From Pelagibacteraceae bacterium (GTDB taxonomy: Bacteria > Pseudomonadota > Alphaproteobacteria > HIMB59 > GCA-002718135), in assembly GCA_002718135.1 (NCBI GenBank), contig PBDN01000002.1:23678-87677 (forward strand): 64,000 bases of DNA, written 5' to 3'. Below, in pieces: positions 26,352 to 36,033 of the stretch. Under the pieces are notes generated by a model. That model was given only the letters and a program-made list of their open reading frames with translations, was not told the DNA's origin and made no database searches. The first letter of the stretch is position 1; each line of letters begins with the position of its first letter. The position numbers and the translations under genes were made by a program.

Positions 26352-27104
26352 ATGGCTTTAGACTTTAATCAAAGATCTTATACTAAAACAGCGGATCAAA
26401 CAGCCATTGATCAAGGCTTGAGAGCTTATATGCTAAAAGTCTACAATTATATGACTATTGGTTTACTTATAACGGGTCTGGTTTCTTATTTTTTTGGCAA
26501 GGCTTCGATAATAACAAATGAATTTGGTCAAATAATTGGCTTAACTTCAATTGGTAATACTTTATTTAATTCACCTCTCCAGTGGTTAGTAATGTTAGCC
26601 CCATTGGGAATGGTGTTTTATTTGAGTTTTCGAATCAACAAAATAAGCCTAGCTGCCGCGCAATCAACATTTTGGATTTTTGCTACATTGATGGGCTTAT
26701 CTCTTGCTTCAATTTTCATTGTTTATACAGGTGCATCAATTGCGAGAGTTTTTTTTATTTGCTCTGCTACTTTTGCAGCTATGAGCTTATATGGATATAC
26801 AACCAAAAGAGATTTAACTGCAATGGGTGGTTTTTTAATAATGGGATTATTTGGGATAATTATTGCAAGTATAGTTAATATTTTTATGCAAAGTCCAGCT
26901 ATGTATTTTGCAATATCTATAATAGGAGTAATTATTTTTGTTGGCCTTACAGCATACGATACTCAAAAGATCAAAAATATGTATTATGCAGCAGATTCCG
27001 AAACAATAAGTGGAAAAAAAGCAATAATGGGAGCATTAACACTATATTTAGACTTTATTAATTTATTTATTATGTTGCTAAGATTATTTGGACAAAGAAG
27101 ATAA
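26352..27104 (+). CDS. Bax inhibitor-1/YccA-family membrane protein
   Basis: A seven-helix membrane protein of the BI-1/TMBIM family, 250 aa. Signatures are LRAYMLKVYNYMTIGLLITGLVSYF at the N-terminus, IFATLMGLSLASIFIVYTG, and the conserved ending VGLTAYDTQKIK, then LTLYLDFINLFIMLLRLFG. Bacterial members are proposed calcium/proton leak channels or FtsH-modulating proteins; which applies is open. A good AAGGAG site (26341-26346) precedes the ATG, and the gene has its own terminator. Confidence 0.93.
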   Translation: MALDFNQRSYTKTADQTAIDQGLRAYMLKVYNYMTIGLLITGLVSYFFGKASIITNEFGQIIGLTSIGNTLFNSPLQWLVMLAPLGMVFYLSFRINKISLAAAQSTFWIFATLMGLSLASIFIVYTGASIARVFFICSATFAAMSLYGYTTKRDLTAMGGFLIMGLFGIIIASIVNIFMQSPAMYFAISIIGVIIFVGLTAYDTQKIKNMYYAADSETISGKKAIMGALTLYLDFINLFIMLLRLFGQRR

Positions 27105-27137
27105 TTTTCTTCCAAATTATTAAATAATTTTTATATT

Positions 27138-27167
27138 ACCCAGTCTATAGTTAGACTGGGTTTTTTT
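27138..27167 (+). terminator. Intrinsic terminator of the BI-1 gene
   Basis: A ten-base-pair stem ACCCAGTCTA / TAGACTGGGT with a TAGT loop, followed by seven T. As with the terminator at 17859-17890, the next gene's ATG starts directly at the end of the T run. Confidence 0.95.
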
Positions 27168-28964
27168 ATGTTAATTGAAGAAAATAAAATAAAAGAAATT
27201 TTAAAAAAATTTAACTCTGGAAAGTTTCAAGAGTCATTTATTGAAATTGAAAAATTAATTAATAAAAATAAATATAATATTGATCTCATACGAACTTATG
27301 GATTGATGGCGAAAAAAATTGGAAATGTAGATAAGGCAATAAAAAGTTTTGAATATATTATACAAAAAAATCCAAAAGATTTAATCGCACTTCATAATTT
27401 ATATTCAATTTTTATGCAAAAAAAAATTTATCATAAAGCTAATAAATTAATCGACATCATTATTGGTATAGATAAAAATCATTATGAAGCTAACAGAGAT
27501 AAAGCATATTTGGCATATCTAAAAAAAGATAATAATCTAGCATTAAAATTTATTCAAAAAGCTATGCAAATTAATAGAAATGATGTTTTTGGTATAAATA
27601 TTCATGGATTGATTGAAATGCATAAAAATGAATATCAAAAAGCTATTGAAATTTTTACAAAAGCCATTTTGATAAATAAAAATTACTTTGATAGTTATAA
27701 CAACATAGGTAAATGTTTTTTTGAATTGGACAATTTAAAAGATGCTTTTCTTTATTTTAAAAAAAGTTATAGAATAAATCCTGAGTCACACTTACCAATT
27801 ATTAATATTGGCAATATTCTGAGTTTGAAAGATAAAAATTTTTTCGCTATTAAATTTTATAAAAGAGCATTAGCTATACAACCAAATTCCCCAGATATAC
27901 TATCTAACTTAGCAATTTGCTATTGTCGCGTAAATGATAGGATAAATGCAAAAAAATATTATAAAATGGCAATAAAAACTGACCCAAATAATGCTGATTT
28001 AAAATTAGCATACTCTTATTTCTTAATTAAATTATCAGACTTTGAAAAAGGCTGGGATTTATTTAACTCAAGATTATATGTAACTAAAAACTTTAAAGTA
28101 ATTAAAAATTTGCAAAACGTAAAGAACAAATTAATCAAATCAAAAAAATCTTTATATAAAAATAAAATTTTAGTGACAAGAGAGCAAGGTCTTGGTGATG
28201 AAATATTATTTAGTTCTGTTTATAAAGACTTATTAAAAATTAATTCTAATATAAAAATAGAGGCTGACAAAAGACTAAAGAAAATATTTAAAAGATCTTT
28301 TAAGAAAGATGTTTTTTACGATGAAGGTTTTTTTTCACAAAATAAAAATAAATTAAATGAATTTGATTATATTATATATGCTGGTACGCTTCCTATGTAT
28401 TTTAGAAATAAAAAAAATGACTTTAAGACATCTAATTATTTAACTGCAGATCAAAAAAAAGTTGATGAATACAAATCAGTAATGCAAAAAAATACCTCGC
28501 TATCTAAAATTGGCATATCATGGAAAAGTATAGTTAATGTATATGGAAAACTAAAGTCTTTAACAATTGAAGATTTTGAGCCAATATTTCAAAAAAATAG
28601 AATAGTGTTTAGTCTTCAATATGGTGATGTAAAAAATGAAATAAAAAATGCAAGAAGTAAAAATTTTAATATAGTTTCATTTGATAAAACTGATTTATAT
28701 AATGATATTGAAGCATGTATGGCTATATTGCAAAACTTGGATATTTTAGTAACTGTGAGTAGTTCTATAGCACATATTGCTGGAGCAATGGGTATTCGTA
28801 CAATTATATTATGTCCAAAAAAATCATCAACTTTTTATTATTGGGATGCTGAAAACAAGACTTCGATTTGGTATAATAATGTTAAAGTAATACCGATTAA
28901 TGAATCAATTCAAAAAACTTTTTATGAAGTTAATGTTTTAATTAATAATTTAATATGCAAATAG
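27168..28964 (+). CDS. TPR protein with GT9-like glycosyltransferase domain (copy 1)
   Basis: About 290 residues of tetratricopeptide repeats (34-residue units such as ALAIQPNSPDILSNLAICYCRVNDRINAKKYYKMAIKTDPNNA) are followed by a GT-B-like C-terminal domain. That domain opens with ILVTREQGLGDEILFSSVY and closes with VSSSIAHIAGAMGIRTIILCPK, the nucleotide-sugar-binding pattern of GT9-type enzymes. There is no membrane segment. It probably glycosylates or scaffolds a surface or appendage component; acceptor unknown. It overlaps the next gene, a paralogue of the same architecture, by 10 nt. No ribosome binding site is visible. Confidence 0.8.
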   Translation: MLIEENKIKEILKKFNSGKFQESFIEIEKLINKNKYNIDLIRTYGLMAKKIGNVDKAIKSFEYIIQKNPKDLIALHNLYSIFMQKKIYHKANKLIDIIIGIDKNHYEANRDKAYLAYLKKDNNLALKFIQKAMQINRNDVFGINIHGLIEMHKNEYQKAIEIFTKAILINKNYFDSYNNIGKCFFELDNLKDAFLYFKKSYRINPESHLPIINIGNILSLKDKNFFAIKFYKRALAIQPNSPDILSNLAICYCRVNDRINAKKYYKMAIKTDPNNADLKLAYSYFLIKLSDFEKGWDLFNSRLYVTKNFKVIKNLQNVKNKLIKSKKSLYKNKILVTREQGLGDEILFSSVYKDLLKINSNIKIEADKRLKKIFKRSFKKDVFYDEGFFSQNKNKLNEFDYIIYAGTLPMYFRNKKNDFKTSNYLTADQKKVDEYKSVMQKNTSLSKIGISWKSIVNVYGKLKSLTIEDFEPIFQKNRIVFSLQYGDVKNEIKNARSKNFNIVSFDKTDLYNDIEACMAILQNLDILVTVSSSIAHIAGAMGIRTIILCPKKSSTFYYWDAENKTSIWYNNVKVIPINESIQKTFYEVNVLINNLICK

Positions 28965-30745
28965 AAAAAAAAATTAATTCATTATTAAAAGATTATTCAT
29001 CAGGCAAAAAAGAAATATCTTATGAAAAATTAAATAAAATTTTTCTTAAAAACAAATTAAACAACAAATTAAGATACAATATTGCTGTTATTGAACAAGA
29101 CTTAAATTTAAATGATAAAGCTAGAGAAAACTATACATATCTTATTAAGTCAGAACAAAATACTAAAGCAATGATCAATTTATATCTTCTCGAAATGAAA
29201 GAAGAGAAATTTTTAGAAGCATTAAAAATAATTGAAATGTTTTTAAAAATAGATATTAACAACAAAAATGTATTAATTGATAAAGCTTTTATTTATTATA
29301 AATTAAATAGTTTTGACAAATCGATAACTATATCAAAACAAATTCTAAAATCAGATAACAAAGATCTACGTGCTTTTAATTTACTTGGACTTTGTTATTC
29401 AGCTAGAGAAAATTTTTTTCAAGCAGAAGAAATTTTTAAAAAAGGACTTTCATTAAATCCAAACTTTTTACCCATACTAAACTCTATTGGTATGCTTTAT
29501 CATGAGCAAAGAAAATCTCAAAATGCAGAAAGATATTTTTTAAAAGCTTTGAGCCTAGATCCTGACTCATATCATTTAATTAATAATATAGCTGGGTTTT
29601 ATTTAGAGGAATGTAAGTATCTAGATGCAATCAATTATTATAAAAAAGCATTATCAAAAAACCCTAATAATCCATCAATTTTAAATAATTTAGGTAAAGC
29701 ATATTTTAGTATAAACAAAATTGAAGAGGCTGAAAAAACCTGCTTATTAGCTAAACAACTAAATGACAATGATAGTGATATTTTTAAAACTTTATCTCAA
29801 ATCTATTTTAAAAAAAATGAACTTGATAAAGCTTGGAAATTTTTTGATGGTCGACTTGGTTTATCAGATTTTATTATTAAAAACGCATCAATCAATAGAA
29901 TAAAAGATAAGATTTTTCGTGGAAATATAATAAGTACAAACTCTAAAATTTTAATATTAAGAGAACAGGGGGTGGGTGATGAAATTTTATATGGAACAAT
30001 GTATAAAGATTTATTAAATGAGTTTGATGATGTACAAATTGAATGTGATCCAAGACTTATAGAAATTTTTAAACAATCTTTTGATAAAAAACATCATAAA
30101 AAATTTATTAAATTAGGAACATATTCAAATCAAAATAGTAAGTTGAAAGATTTTGATATTGTAATGTATGCAGGAAGTCTGGGAAGATTTTATAGAAATA
30201 AAATTAATAATTTTTCAACTGAATCATATTTAAATACTGAAATACAATCTGTAAAAAGATACAAAACAAAATTAAAAGAATTTAAAAATAAGATTAATAT
30301 AGGTATATCATGGAAAAGTTTTAATAACAGGTACTCGGGTGAGAAATCTTTAAGCTTAGATGATTTTTCTGATATTTTTGCAACACCAAATTGTAATTTT
30401 ATCAATTTACAGTACGGTGATATAAATGATGAATTGGAATTTTTTTGTAAAAAGCGCAACGTAAAAATTATAACATTAAAAAATCTAGATTTGTTCAATG
30501 ACTTAATTGGAGTATCTGGATTATTAAAAAATTTGGATTTGTTTATTTCTGTAAGTAATAGCACAGCTCATATTGCTGGAGCTATGGGAGTTAAAACTAT
30601 TTTGATAAAACCATTTAATCATGCGACATATCACTATTGGAATCATGAGGGCTCCAAAACTCCCTGGTATAATTCAGTTACCATGATTGAAAAAAATGAA
30701 ATAACAAATAAAAAAAATTTTTTATCTAATTTTATTTCAATCTAA
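28955..30745 (+). CDS. TPR protein with GT9-like glycosyltransferase domain (copy 2)
   Basis: A paralogue of the preceding gene with the same layout and nearly the same length (596 aa versus 598). The C-terminal domain begins ILILREQGVGDEILYGTMY and ends VSNSTAHIAGAMGVKTILIKP. Sequence divergence outside the motifs is large, so the duplication is old. The first repeats are diverged and the clearest TPR units lie in the middle (ALSLDPDSYHLINNIAGFYLEECKYLDAINYYKKALSKNPNN). It converges on a glycosyltransferase gene with a 9-nt 3' overlap. Confidence 0.8.
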   Translation: MQIEKKINSLLKDYSSGKKEISYEKLNKIFLKNKLNNKLRYNIAVIEQDLNLNDKARENYTYLIKSEQNTKAMINLYLLEMKEEKFLEALKIIEMFLKIDINNKNVLIDKAFIYYKLNSFDKSITISKQILKSDNKDLRAFNLLGLCYSARENFFQAEEIFKKGLSLNPNFLPILNSIGMLYHEQRKSQNAERYFLKALSLDPDSYHLINNIAGFYLEECKYLDAINYYKKALSKNPNNPSILNNLGKAYFSINKIEEAEKTCLLAKQLNDNDSDIFKTLSQIYFKKNELDKAWKFFDGRLGLSDFIIKNASINRIKDKIFRGNIISTNSKILILREQGVGDEILYGTMYKDLLNEFDDVQIECDPRLIEIFKQSFDKKHHKKFIKLGTYSNQNSKLKDFDIVMYAGSLGRFYRNKINNFSTESYLNTEIQSVKRYKTKLKEFKNKINIGISWKSFNNRYSGEKSLSLDDFSDIFATPNCNFINLQYGDINDELEFFCKKRNVKIITLKNLDLFNDLIGVSGLLKNLDLFISVSNSTAHIAGAMGVKTILIKPFNHATYHYWNHEGSKTPWYNSVTMIEKNEITNKKNFLSNFISI

Positions 30746-31438
30746 ATTGAATTTTTTCGATAAATATTCATCTCTTTCTTGAATCCACTCCTTAGCAAAC
30801 TCAACATCTTGCCATTCATTAAACCATGGCCCTCCTCTTGTATAATGAACGGCGTAGGGATCAGATTGTTTACTATTTTTGGAAGACCATCCTTCAAGCC
30901 AATTCCATCTTTCATCTAGTGAACCAATTTCTTCGTCCCTTAACCACTTAAATTGATGAAGGAATGCACCTGATTCAGTATTAGCTATTTCAGTAGTTAA
31001 CTTTTTTACACTTGGATGAGAGCAATTATAAACAATAAAACTTGACCAATTTTTTCTTGGATAAATAGTTTGTTGTTGTCCATCCATTTTGTGCTTTTCT
31101 TTAGGTGTATAATCATGTTTTACACAATAAATTGCTTTTGAACTGTCTAAAGAATTTAATAACTTTGATACATCTTCTAAAAAAATAAAATCACAATCAC
31201 AAAACACAGCCCATCCATCAAATGACATTAATTTTGGAACTAAAAATCTGGAATAGGTAAATTGTGTAGAAGCAAGTGGATCAATATTTCTATAATATAA
31301 TTTTTTAGCAACTAATTCATCTAGCTTTAATGAAAAAACTTTTACATTTATTGATGATCTTTTTAATAAAGAGTACTTACATACTCTGTAAGCAATATCT
31401 TCTTTTGGATCATATCCGATAAAAAAATGTAAATCCAT
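30737..31438 (-). CDS. Glycosyltransferase with DxD motif (GT-A type)
   Basis: A protein of 233 aa from the chosen ATG, opening MDLHFFIGYDPKEDIAYRVC, a start shared by small nucleotide-sugar glycosyltransferases of the GT8-like kind. The metal-binding DxD is in WAVFCDCDFIFLED. Later ERWNWLEGW and AVHYTRGGPWF fit acceptor and donor binding. I prefer the ATG 2 nt after the hemY stop, because an upstream ATG at 31477 would overlap hemY by 37 nt and add an uncharacteristic segment. It is co-directional with hemY and mic60. Acceptor unknown. Confidence 0.75.
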   Translation of the reverse strand: MDLHFFIGYDPKEDIAYRVCKYSLLKRSSINVKVFSLKLDELVAKKLYYRNIDPLASTQFTYSRFLVPKLMSFDGWAVFCDCDFIFLEDVSKLLNSLDSSKAIYCVKHDYTPKEKHKMDGQQQTIYPRKNWSSFIVYNCSHPSVKKLTTEIANTESGAFLHQFKWLRDEEIGSLDERWNWLEGWSSKNSKQSDPYAVHYTRGGPWFNEWQDVEFAKEWIQERDEYLSKKFNLD

Positions 31439-31440
31439 AT

Positions 31441-32739
31441 TCAGCTTAATTGGTTTAACATTTTTGGCTGTTTCCATTCAAGAGAATTAAAATATCCAGA
31501 AATTGATAAGGGCTCCCACTCTGTTTGAGTTTTATTAGTAATTCTGCATATCCATAGGTTTTCTAAAGGTGCGTTTTGAGCCCTTAATTTCCATGCATCA
31601 CTTTTTTGCATATCATTGAATTCACCAATTTCTATATCAGACATAAAGTTACAAATCTCTTTACTTGGATTAGTACCTATTAATCCCTTAATTGTATTCC
31701 TAGCCAAATCCCAATTTTCATTTTTTATAGCAAAATAAATAAGTAATTTTTTTGATTCTTCCTTGCTATAATTATGCTTTACTAAATTTTGCACAAAATC
31801 TATAGAACCTAAATTATTTTTTTGGATAATTTCTATTAATATATTTCTTAAAGATGAATTAGGGTACTCAAACCAATACTTCTTTACAAACTTTGTTAAC
31901 CTTGAGGAATTTTCTTGTTTTGCAATAATTTCTAAATATAATTTTATATATGGGGTAAAATTTTTCTTTAGGTGTAATGCTTTTTGTATTAATTTTGAGG
32001 AATCGTTAATATCACTATCAAATTTAATTTTGGACATTTCATAATAAGCAATAGATTTATTTTCATTTAAAGTAAATTTATCAATAATTTTTTTATTATA
32101 CGCATGATCAGATATTGAGATCATTTGATTCCAGTTTTTTGTTCGAACGATTATATTGATCAAGGTATCATATAGTTTTTCAATTTTAGGATTTAAAAAA
32201 AATAATCTTTCACCATATAAAAATGCATGGTGATAATCTTGATTATTAAGATTTTGTTCCATTAAGCCTCTGAGTCCAAGAGCTTCAGTATTTTTTGACT
32301 TAATCATTACTTCATAAACTTTGCTTAATGCCTCATTATTTTTTTCTATTTTTAAAACTTCAGATTTTAGTAATAATGACAATGAGACCCCATCTTTTAA
32401 ATAGTTGTTCATTTTTTTATGATAAATTACTGCATTTTTATTGTCTTTGTTTGCCAAAGCGATCATTGCCTCAACAAAATAAGAATAACCTTTTTCAATT
32501 TTTTTATATTTGGTATTCAAAAGATAATTACTAATTTTATATCGAGATTTAAAAAATATATATTGAATTAAATATAAAAAAAATAAGATGGCAATAATTG
32601 AGCCAATTAATAGATTTGAATTGAATGAATATTTAAAATCACCAATATCAAAAGATACAATAAATTCATTGGAAAATAAAAAAGATAGTATTATTAATAA
32701 TAATAAAGCCTGAAATATAAATATTGTTACTTTAAACAA
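31441..32739 (-). CDS. hemY: HemY-like membrane-anchored TPR protein
   Basis: Alphaproteobacterial HemY-domain protein: two N-terminal helices (about 5-23 and 42-62) and a helical TPR region in the cytoplasm or periplasm. Typical features are SYFVEAMIALANKDNKNAVIYHKKM, ALGLRGLMEQNLNNQDYHHAFLYGERLFFLNP and WICRITNKTQTEWEPLSISGYFNSLEW at the end. Despite the name it is not protoporphyrinogen oxidase; its role in heme synthesis or membrane organisation is not settled. It follows mic60 by 1 nt, an arrangement conserved in alphaproteobacteria. Confidence 0.85.
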   Translation of the reverse strand: MFKVTIFIFQALLLLIILSFLFSNEFIVSFDIGDFKYSFNSNLLIGSIIAILFFLYLIQYIFFKSRYKISNYLLNTKYKKIEKGYSYFVEAMIALANKDNKNAVIYHKKMNNYLKDGVSLSLLLKSEVLKIEKNNEALSKVYEVMIKSKNTEALGLRGLMEQNLNNQDYHHAFLYGERLFFLNPKIEKLYDTLINIIVRTKNWNQMISISDHAYNKKIIDKFTLNENKSIAYYEMSKIKFDSDINDSSKLIQKALHLKKNFTPYIKLYLEIIAKQENSSRLTKFVKKYWFEYPNSSLRNILIEIIQKNNLGSIDFVQNLVKHNYSKEESKKLLIYFAIKNENWDLARNTIKGLIGTNPSKEICNFMSDIEIGEFNDMQKSDAWKLRAQNAPLENLWICRITNKTQTEWEPLSISGYFNSLEWKQPKMLNQLS

Positions 32740-32740
32740 T

Positions 32741-33640
32741 TTAACCTAACTCCAAAATATTTTTTTTGAAATTTAAAAAAATTTTTATTTCATCAATACT
32801 TTTATCAAAATATTTATTAGAATTTTTTACATTTTGCAATTCTTGAAATGCCTTTAATATTTTATTATTAAATATATTTTGCTCAACTTTATTAATTAAA
32901 ATAATATTATTATTTTGAATTTTGTTTTCAGAAGTTGGTGTAATTTCAACATAAGAAAAAATTATTTTTGTAAATAAATTTTTACTTTGAGCAACTTGTG
33001 TTTTCTTAATATAACTTTTCATTTCCGCATCAAATATTTTTTTTAATGTATCATGTCCTTTATATGGATTTAGCAAGTCTATTCTTATTTTTTCAATTTT
33101 GGTAATATCTTGCGAATTTAGTATTTGAGCAAGCATATCTAATTCTTGTTGTATATTACTACCATTTTCATATTTAAGTAAAATCAGATTAATTAAATTT
33201 TTTTTAGTTTTGTTATTTGTGTTATTTTGATTTAATTCAGATTTTAGAATTACATTTTTAGAAGTGTCATCATTTTTTAATTTGTTAATTTCTAATGACA
33301 AATCCTGAATATCTTGAGACAAAATATTTAATTTTTTATTTATTTCTTGATTAACTGGATCATTATTTTTTTGTAAAATAATTTTATTAATTGAATTTTC
33401 AATCTCGTTAAGTGATTTTTCATTTGCTATTAATTTATTAGATATATCAGAAATTTGATCAATGTTACTTTTTATATTTTCTTTAAAAATATCTCCTAAA
33501 ACATTTTGATTGTTTGTAATATTTTTTTGATTTGTATAACTTTTATAGAATATGTATCCCATAACTAATAAGCAAGAAAAAAGTAATAGACTGGTTGACA
33601 ACTTTGAAAATAGGTAAAAATTCTCTAATAATCTTTTCAT
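32741..33640 (-). CDS. Mitofilin-family (Mic60-like) inner membrane protein
   Basis: A homologue of the alphaproteobacterial mitofilin protein, related to mitochondrial Mic60, which shapes inner-membrane invaginations. There is a short N-terminal region, one helix (about 12-32), a long coiled coil rich in Asn/Lys/Ile/Glu, and a helical C-terminal mitofilin-like domain (about 165-299). It is short (299 aa) and of low sequence conservation; the assignment rests on architecture and on position between tsaD and hemY. The hemC/hemD genes I expect at this locus from other alphaproteobacteria are missing. Confidence 0.65.
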   Translation of the reverse strand: MKRLLENFYLFSKLSTSLLLFSCLLVMGYIFYKSYTNQKNITNNQNVLGDIFKENIKSNIDQISDISNKLIANEKSLNEIENSINKIILQKNNDPVNQEINKKLNILSQDIQDLSLEINKLKNDDTSKNVILKSELNQNNTNNKTKKNLINLILLKYENGSNIQQELDMLAQILNSQDITKIEKIRIDLLNPYKGHDTLKKIFDAEMKSYIKKTQVAQSKNLFTKIIFSYVEITPTSENKIQNNNIILINKVEQNIFNNKILKAFQELQNVKNSNKYFDKSIDEIKIFLNFKKNILELG

Positions 33641-33701
33641 AAAAACATTTTATCATTATTAGTTAGTTGTTTCCCAGAAGAAATTGATATACGAAAAAAA
33701 T

Positions 33702-34661
33702 ATGCTTGTTTTTGCTATAGAAAGTTCATGTGATGAAACCTCAGTTTGTATAATGAGGAATGATAAAAAGATATTTAGCCATATAGTTTATTCGCAACAT
33801 ATTCATAATTTGCATGGGGGGGTTGTTCCTGAGTTAGCCTCAAGGGCGCATTTAGAAGTATTGCAATTAATTACTAAACAAGCATTTAGGGAATCAAATA
33901 TTAATCTTGATAGTATTGATGCTTTTGCTGCAACCTGTGGACCCGGGTTAATTGGCGGCCTTTTAGTAGGATCAACATATGCCAAATCTATGTCAATTGG
34001 AGCGGGTAAACCTTTCATTCCTATTAATCATTTAGAAGCACATATATCTTCTACTTCATATAATAATGAAATCAGGTTTCCTCATCTTATTGCACTATTG
34101 ACAGGGGGACATACACAAATATATTTAATGTTAAATCAAAATAAAATGGAATTAATTAGTGAAAGTGTAGATGACGCTATTGGTGAAGCCTTTGATAAAG
34201 TTGCTAAGATGTTGGGCTTAAAGTACCCTGGTGGGGCGGAAATTGAAAAAAAAGCAAAAAATGGAAATGAAAATTTTTTTAATTTTCCAAAACCTGTAAT
34301 TAAAAAAAATAATTTAAATTTTTCATTTTCAGGATTAAAAACTAGTGCAAATATTTTAATAAAAAAAAATAAATTAGAAAAAAAATTTGTAAACAATGTA
34401 TGTGCTGGATTTCAAAAAACAGTAAGTGATATTTTGTCTGAAAAGTTAATTTATATTTTAAAACATTTGTCTAATAAATATTTAAAAATTGCTTCGTTGT
34501 CTGTAGTTGGAGGTGTTGCAAACAATGTATATATAAAAAATAAATTAGAAAATATAACAAAAAAAAATAATATTCTTTTGTACTATCCAATAAAAGAAAT
34601 GCTTAGTGATAATGCTGCCATGATAGCATGGAATTGTATTGAAAAAAAAAAATATTTATAA
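33702..34661 (+). CDS. tsaD: tRNA threonylcarbamoyltransferase TsaD
   Basis: Catalytic subunit of the complex making t6A37 on ANN-decoding tRNAs. Family marks are AIESSCDETSVCI at the N-terminus, GGVVPELASRAH, CGPGLIGGLLVG, the metal His pair in NHLEAH (110, 114), LLTGGHTQI, DDAIGEAFDKVAKMLGL and YPGGAEIEK. A TTG 18 nt upstream could also start the gene and has the better AGAAG site. The ATG gives the standard MLVxAIESSCDE N-terminus. Divergent from mic60. Confidence 0.94.
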   Translation: MLVFAIESSCDETSVCIMRNDKKIFSHIVYSQHIHNLHGGVVPELASRAHLEVLQLITKQAFRESNINLDSIDAFAATCGPGLIGGLLVGSTYAKSMSIGAGKPFIPINHLEAHISSTSYNNEIRFPHLIALLTGGHTQIYLMLNQNKMELISESVDDAIGEAFDKVAKMLGLKYPGGAEIEKKAKNGNENFFNFPKPVIKKNNLNFSFSGLKTSANILIKKNKLEKKFVNNVCAGFQKTVSDILSEKLIYILKHLSNKYLKIASLSVVGGVANNVYIKNKLENITKKNNILLYYPIKEMLSDNAAMIAWNCIEKKKYL

Positions 34662-34717
34662 AAATTCTAATTTGAATTTTAAACCAAAACCAAGGTTGGA
34701 AGTGGGGGAAATACTAT

Positions 34718-35131
34718 ATGAGTAAAAATTATTGGCTTATTAAATCAGAACCTTCAACTTGGTCATGGAATGACCAACTTAAAGATAAAATATCAATGTG
34801 GGATGGTGTAAGAAATTACCAAGCAAGAAATAATATTATGCAAATGAAAAAAAATGATCTTTGTTTTTTTTATCATTCAGTAAATGAAAAATCTATTGTG
34901 GGAATTGTAGAAGTTGTAAAAGAATATTATCCTGATCCAACAGATGAAAGTGGGAAGTTTGCTGCAATAGATGTAAAAGCAAAATCATCATTAAAAAAAC
35001 CTGTAACATTAGAAAAAATAAAACAAAATCCAAAATTAAAAAATATTCCTCTAGTAAAACAAAGCAGATTATCTGTAATGCCAATTACAAAAAAACAATG
35101 GGATATAATATTAAAAGAATCAATTTCTTAA
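34718..35131 (+). CDS. EVE-domain protein
   Basis: A PUA-like fold protein of 137 aa. MSKNYWLIKSEPSTWSWNDQLKDKISMWDGVRNYQARNN, NDLCFFYHSVNEKSIVGIVEVV and a Pro-rich middle are the canonical EVE signature, which binds modified bases in RNA or DNA. No partner gene for modified-base restriction adjoins it. In alphaproteobacteria it is a common stand-alone housekeeping gene. The sulfotransferase start is 1 nt after its stop. Confidence 0.92.
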   Translation: MSKNYWLIKSEPSTWSWNDQLKDKISMWDGVRNYQARNNIMQMKKNDLCFFYHSVNEKSIVGIVEVVKEYYPDPTDESGKFAAIDVKAKSSLKKPVTLEKIKQNPKLKNIPLVKQSRLSVMPITKKQWDIILKESIS

Positions 35132-35132
35132 C

Positions 35133-36023
35133 ATGTCCAAACATATTTTTTTTATAGCTTCATATCCAAAAAGTGGGAATACTTTGATGAGACTGATATT
35201 GTCTGCTTTGTTTTTTTCTCAAGATGGAATTGTTAATTTTAAAATTTTAAGAAATATTAATCAATTAGAAAATAGAAAATTATTAGATTTTATAAAAGAA
35301 AAAAATGAAGATGATTTTTTAAGCTTAAATAAGACACCAATTCTTTTTAAGTATTTTTTAAAAATACAAGAAAAAATAAACTTAGGGTTTAAAGAGGATT
35401 TCTGTTTTTTTAAAACTCACATGGCGGCATTATCAGTTGGTGGTCACCCCTACACTGTCGAAAATAATATTAAAGGTATAATATATTTAGTTAGAGATCC
35501 AAGAGATGTCGCAATTTCTTGGGCAAAACATGCAAATATTGATATTAATAAAAGCATAAATTTTATTTTAAATGATGTCGCTCGAATTAACTGGGAAGAA
35601 AATAAAAATGCAATATTGCCACCAGAAATCAAACCAGATGTTTTAATATCTAGCTGGGAAAAGCATGTTATATCATGGACAAAAAATAAATGGTCAGTCC
35701 CCGAGTTAGTTATAAAATTTGAGGATCTAATAGAAGATAAAGAAAAAGTAATTCATAACTTAATTAATTTTTTCCAAAAAAATTATAATATTAAAGTACT
35801 AAATGTTGAAGAAAAAATTAAAAATATAGTTAACACTACAGATTTTAAATATTTAAAATCAGAAGAAGAAAAAATTGGTTTTGAAGAATCAAAAAATGGA
35901 CCTTTTTTTCGGACTGGAAAAAAAAATCAATGGATAAATAAATTAAATAATGTACAAATAAAAATTATAGAAGAACAATTTAGTAAAACAATGAAAGATT
36001 TTAATTATAAATTAACAGATTGA
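35133..36023 (+). CDS. Sulfotransferase-domain protein
   Basis: A 296-aa protein of the cytosolic-type sulfotransferase family, using PAPS as donor. The 5'-phosphosulfate loop is YPKSGNT (11-17), the 3'-phosphate motif is [17 protein letters not shown], and the dimer or end motif [19 protein letters not shown] follows, with a late FRTGKKNQW (RKGxxGDWK-like). Acceptor unknown. It is one of three sulfotransferase-family genes in the window. It lies between EVE and acs in a same-strand run. Confidence 0.85.
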   Translation: MSKHIFFIASYPKSGNTLMRLILSALFFSQDGIVNFKILRNINQLENRKLLDFIKEKNEDDFLSLNKTPILFKYFLKIQEKINLGFKEDFCFFKTHMAALSVGGHPYTVENNIKGIIYLVRDPRDVAISWAKHANIDINKSINFILNDVARINWEENKNAILPPEIKPDVLISSWEKHVISWTKNKWSVPELVIKFEDLIEDKEKVIHNLINFFQKNYNIKVLNVEEKIKNIVNTTDFKYLKSEEEKIGFEESKNGPFFRTGKKNQWINKLNNVQIKIIEEQFSKTMKDFNYKLTD

Positions 36024-36033
36024 TTTAATTTTT

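Noticed and set aside
26582..26878. Overlapping plus-strand frame inside the BI-1 gene
   Set aside because: The BI-1 frame is certain, and this frame has no recognisable pattern.
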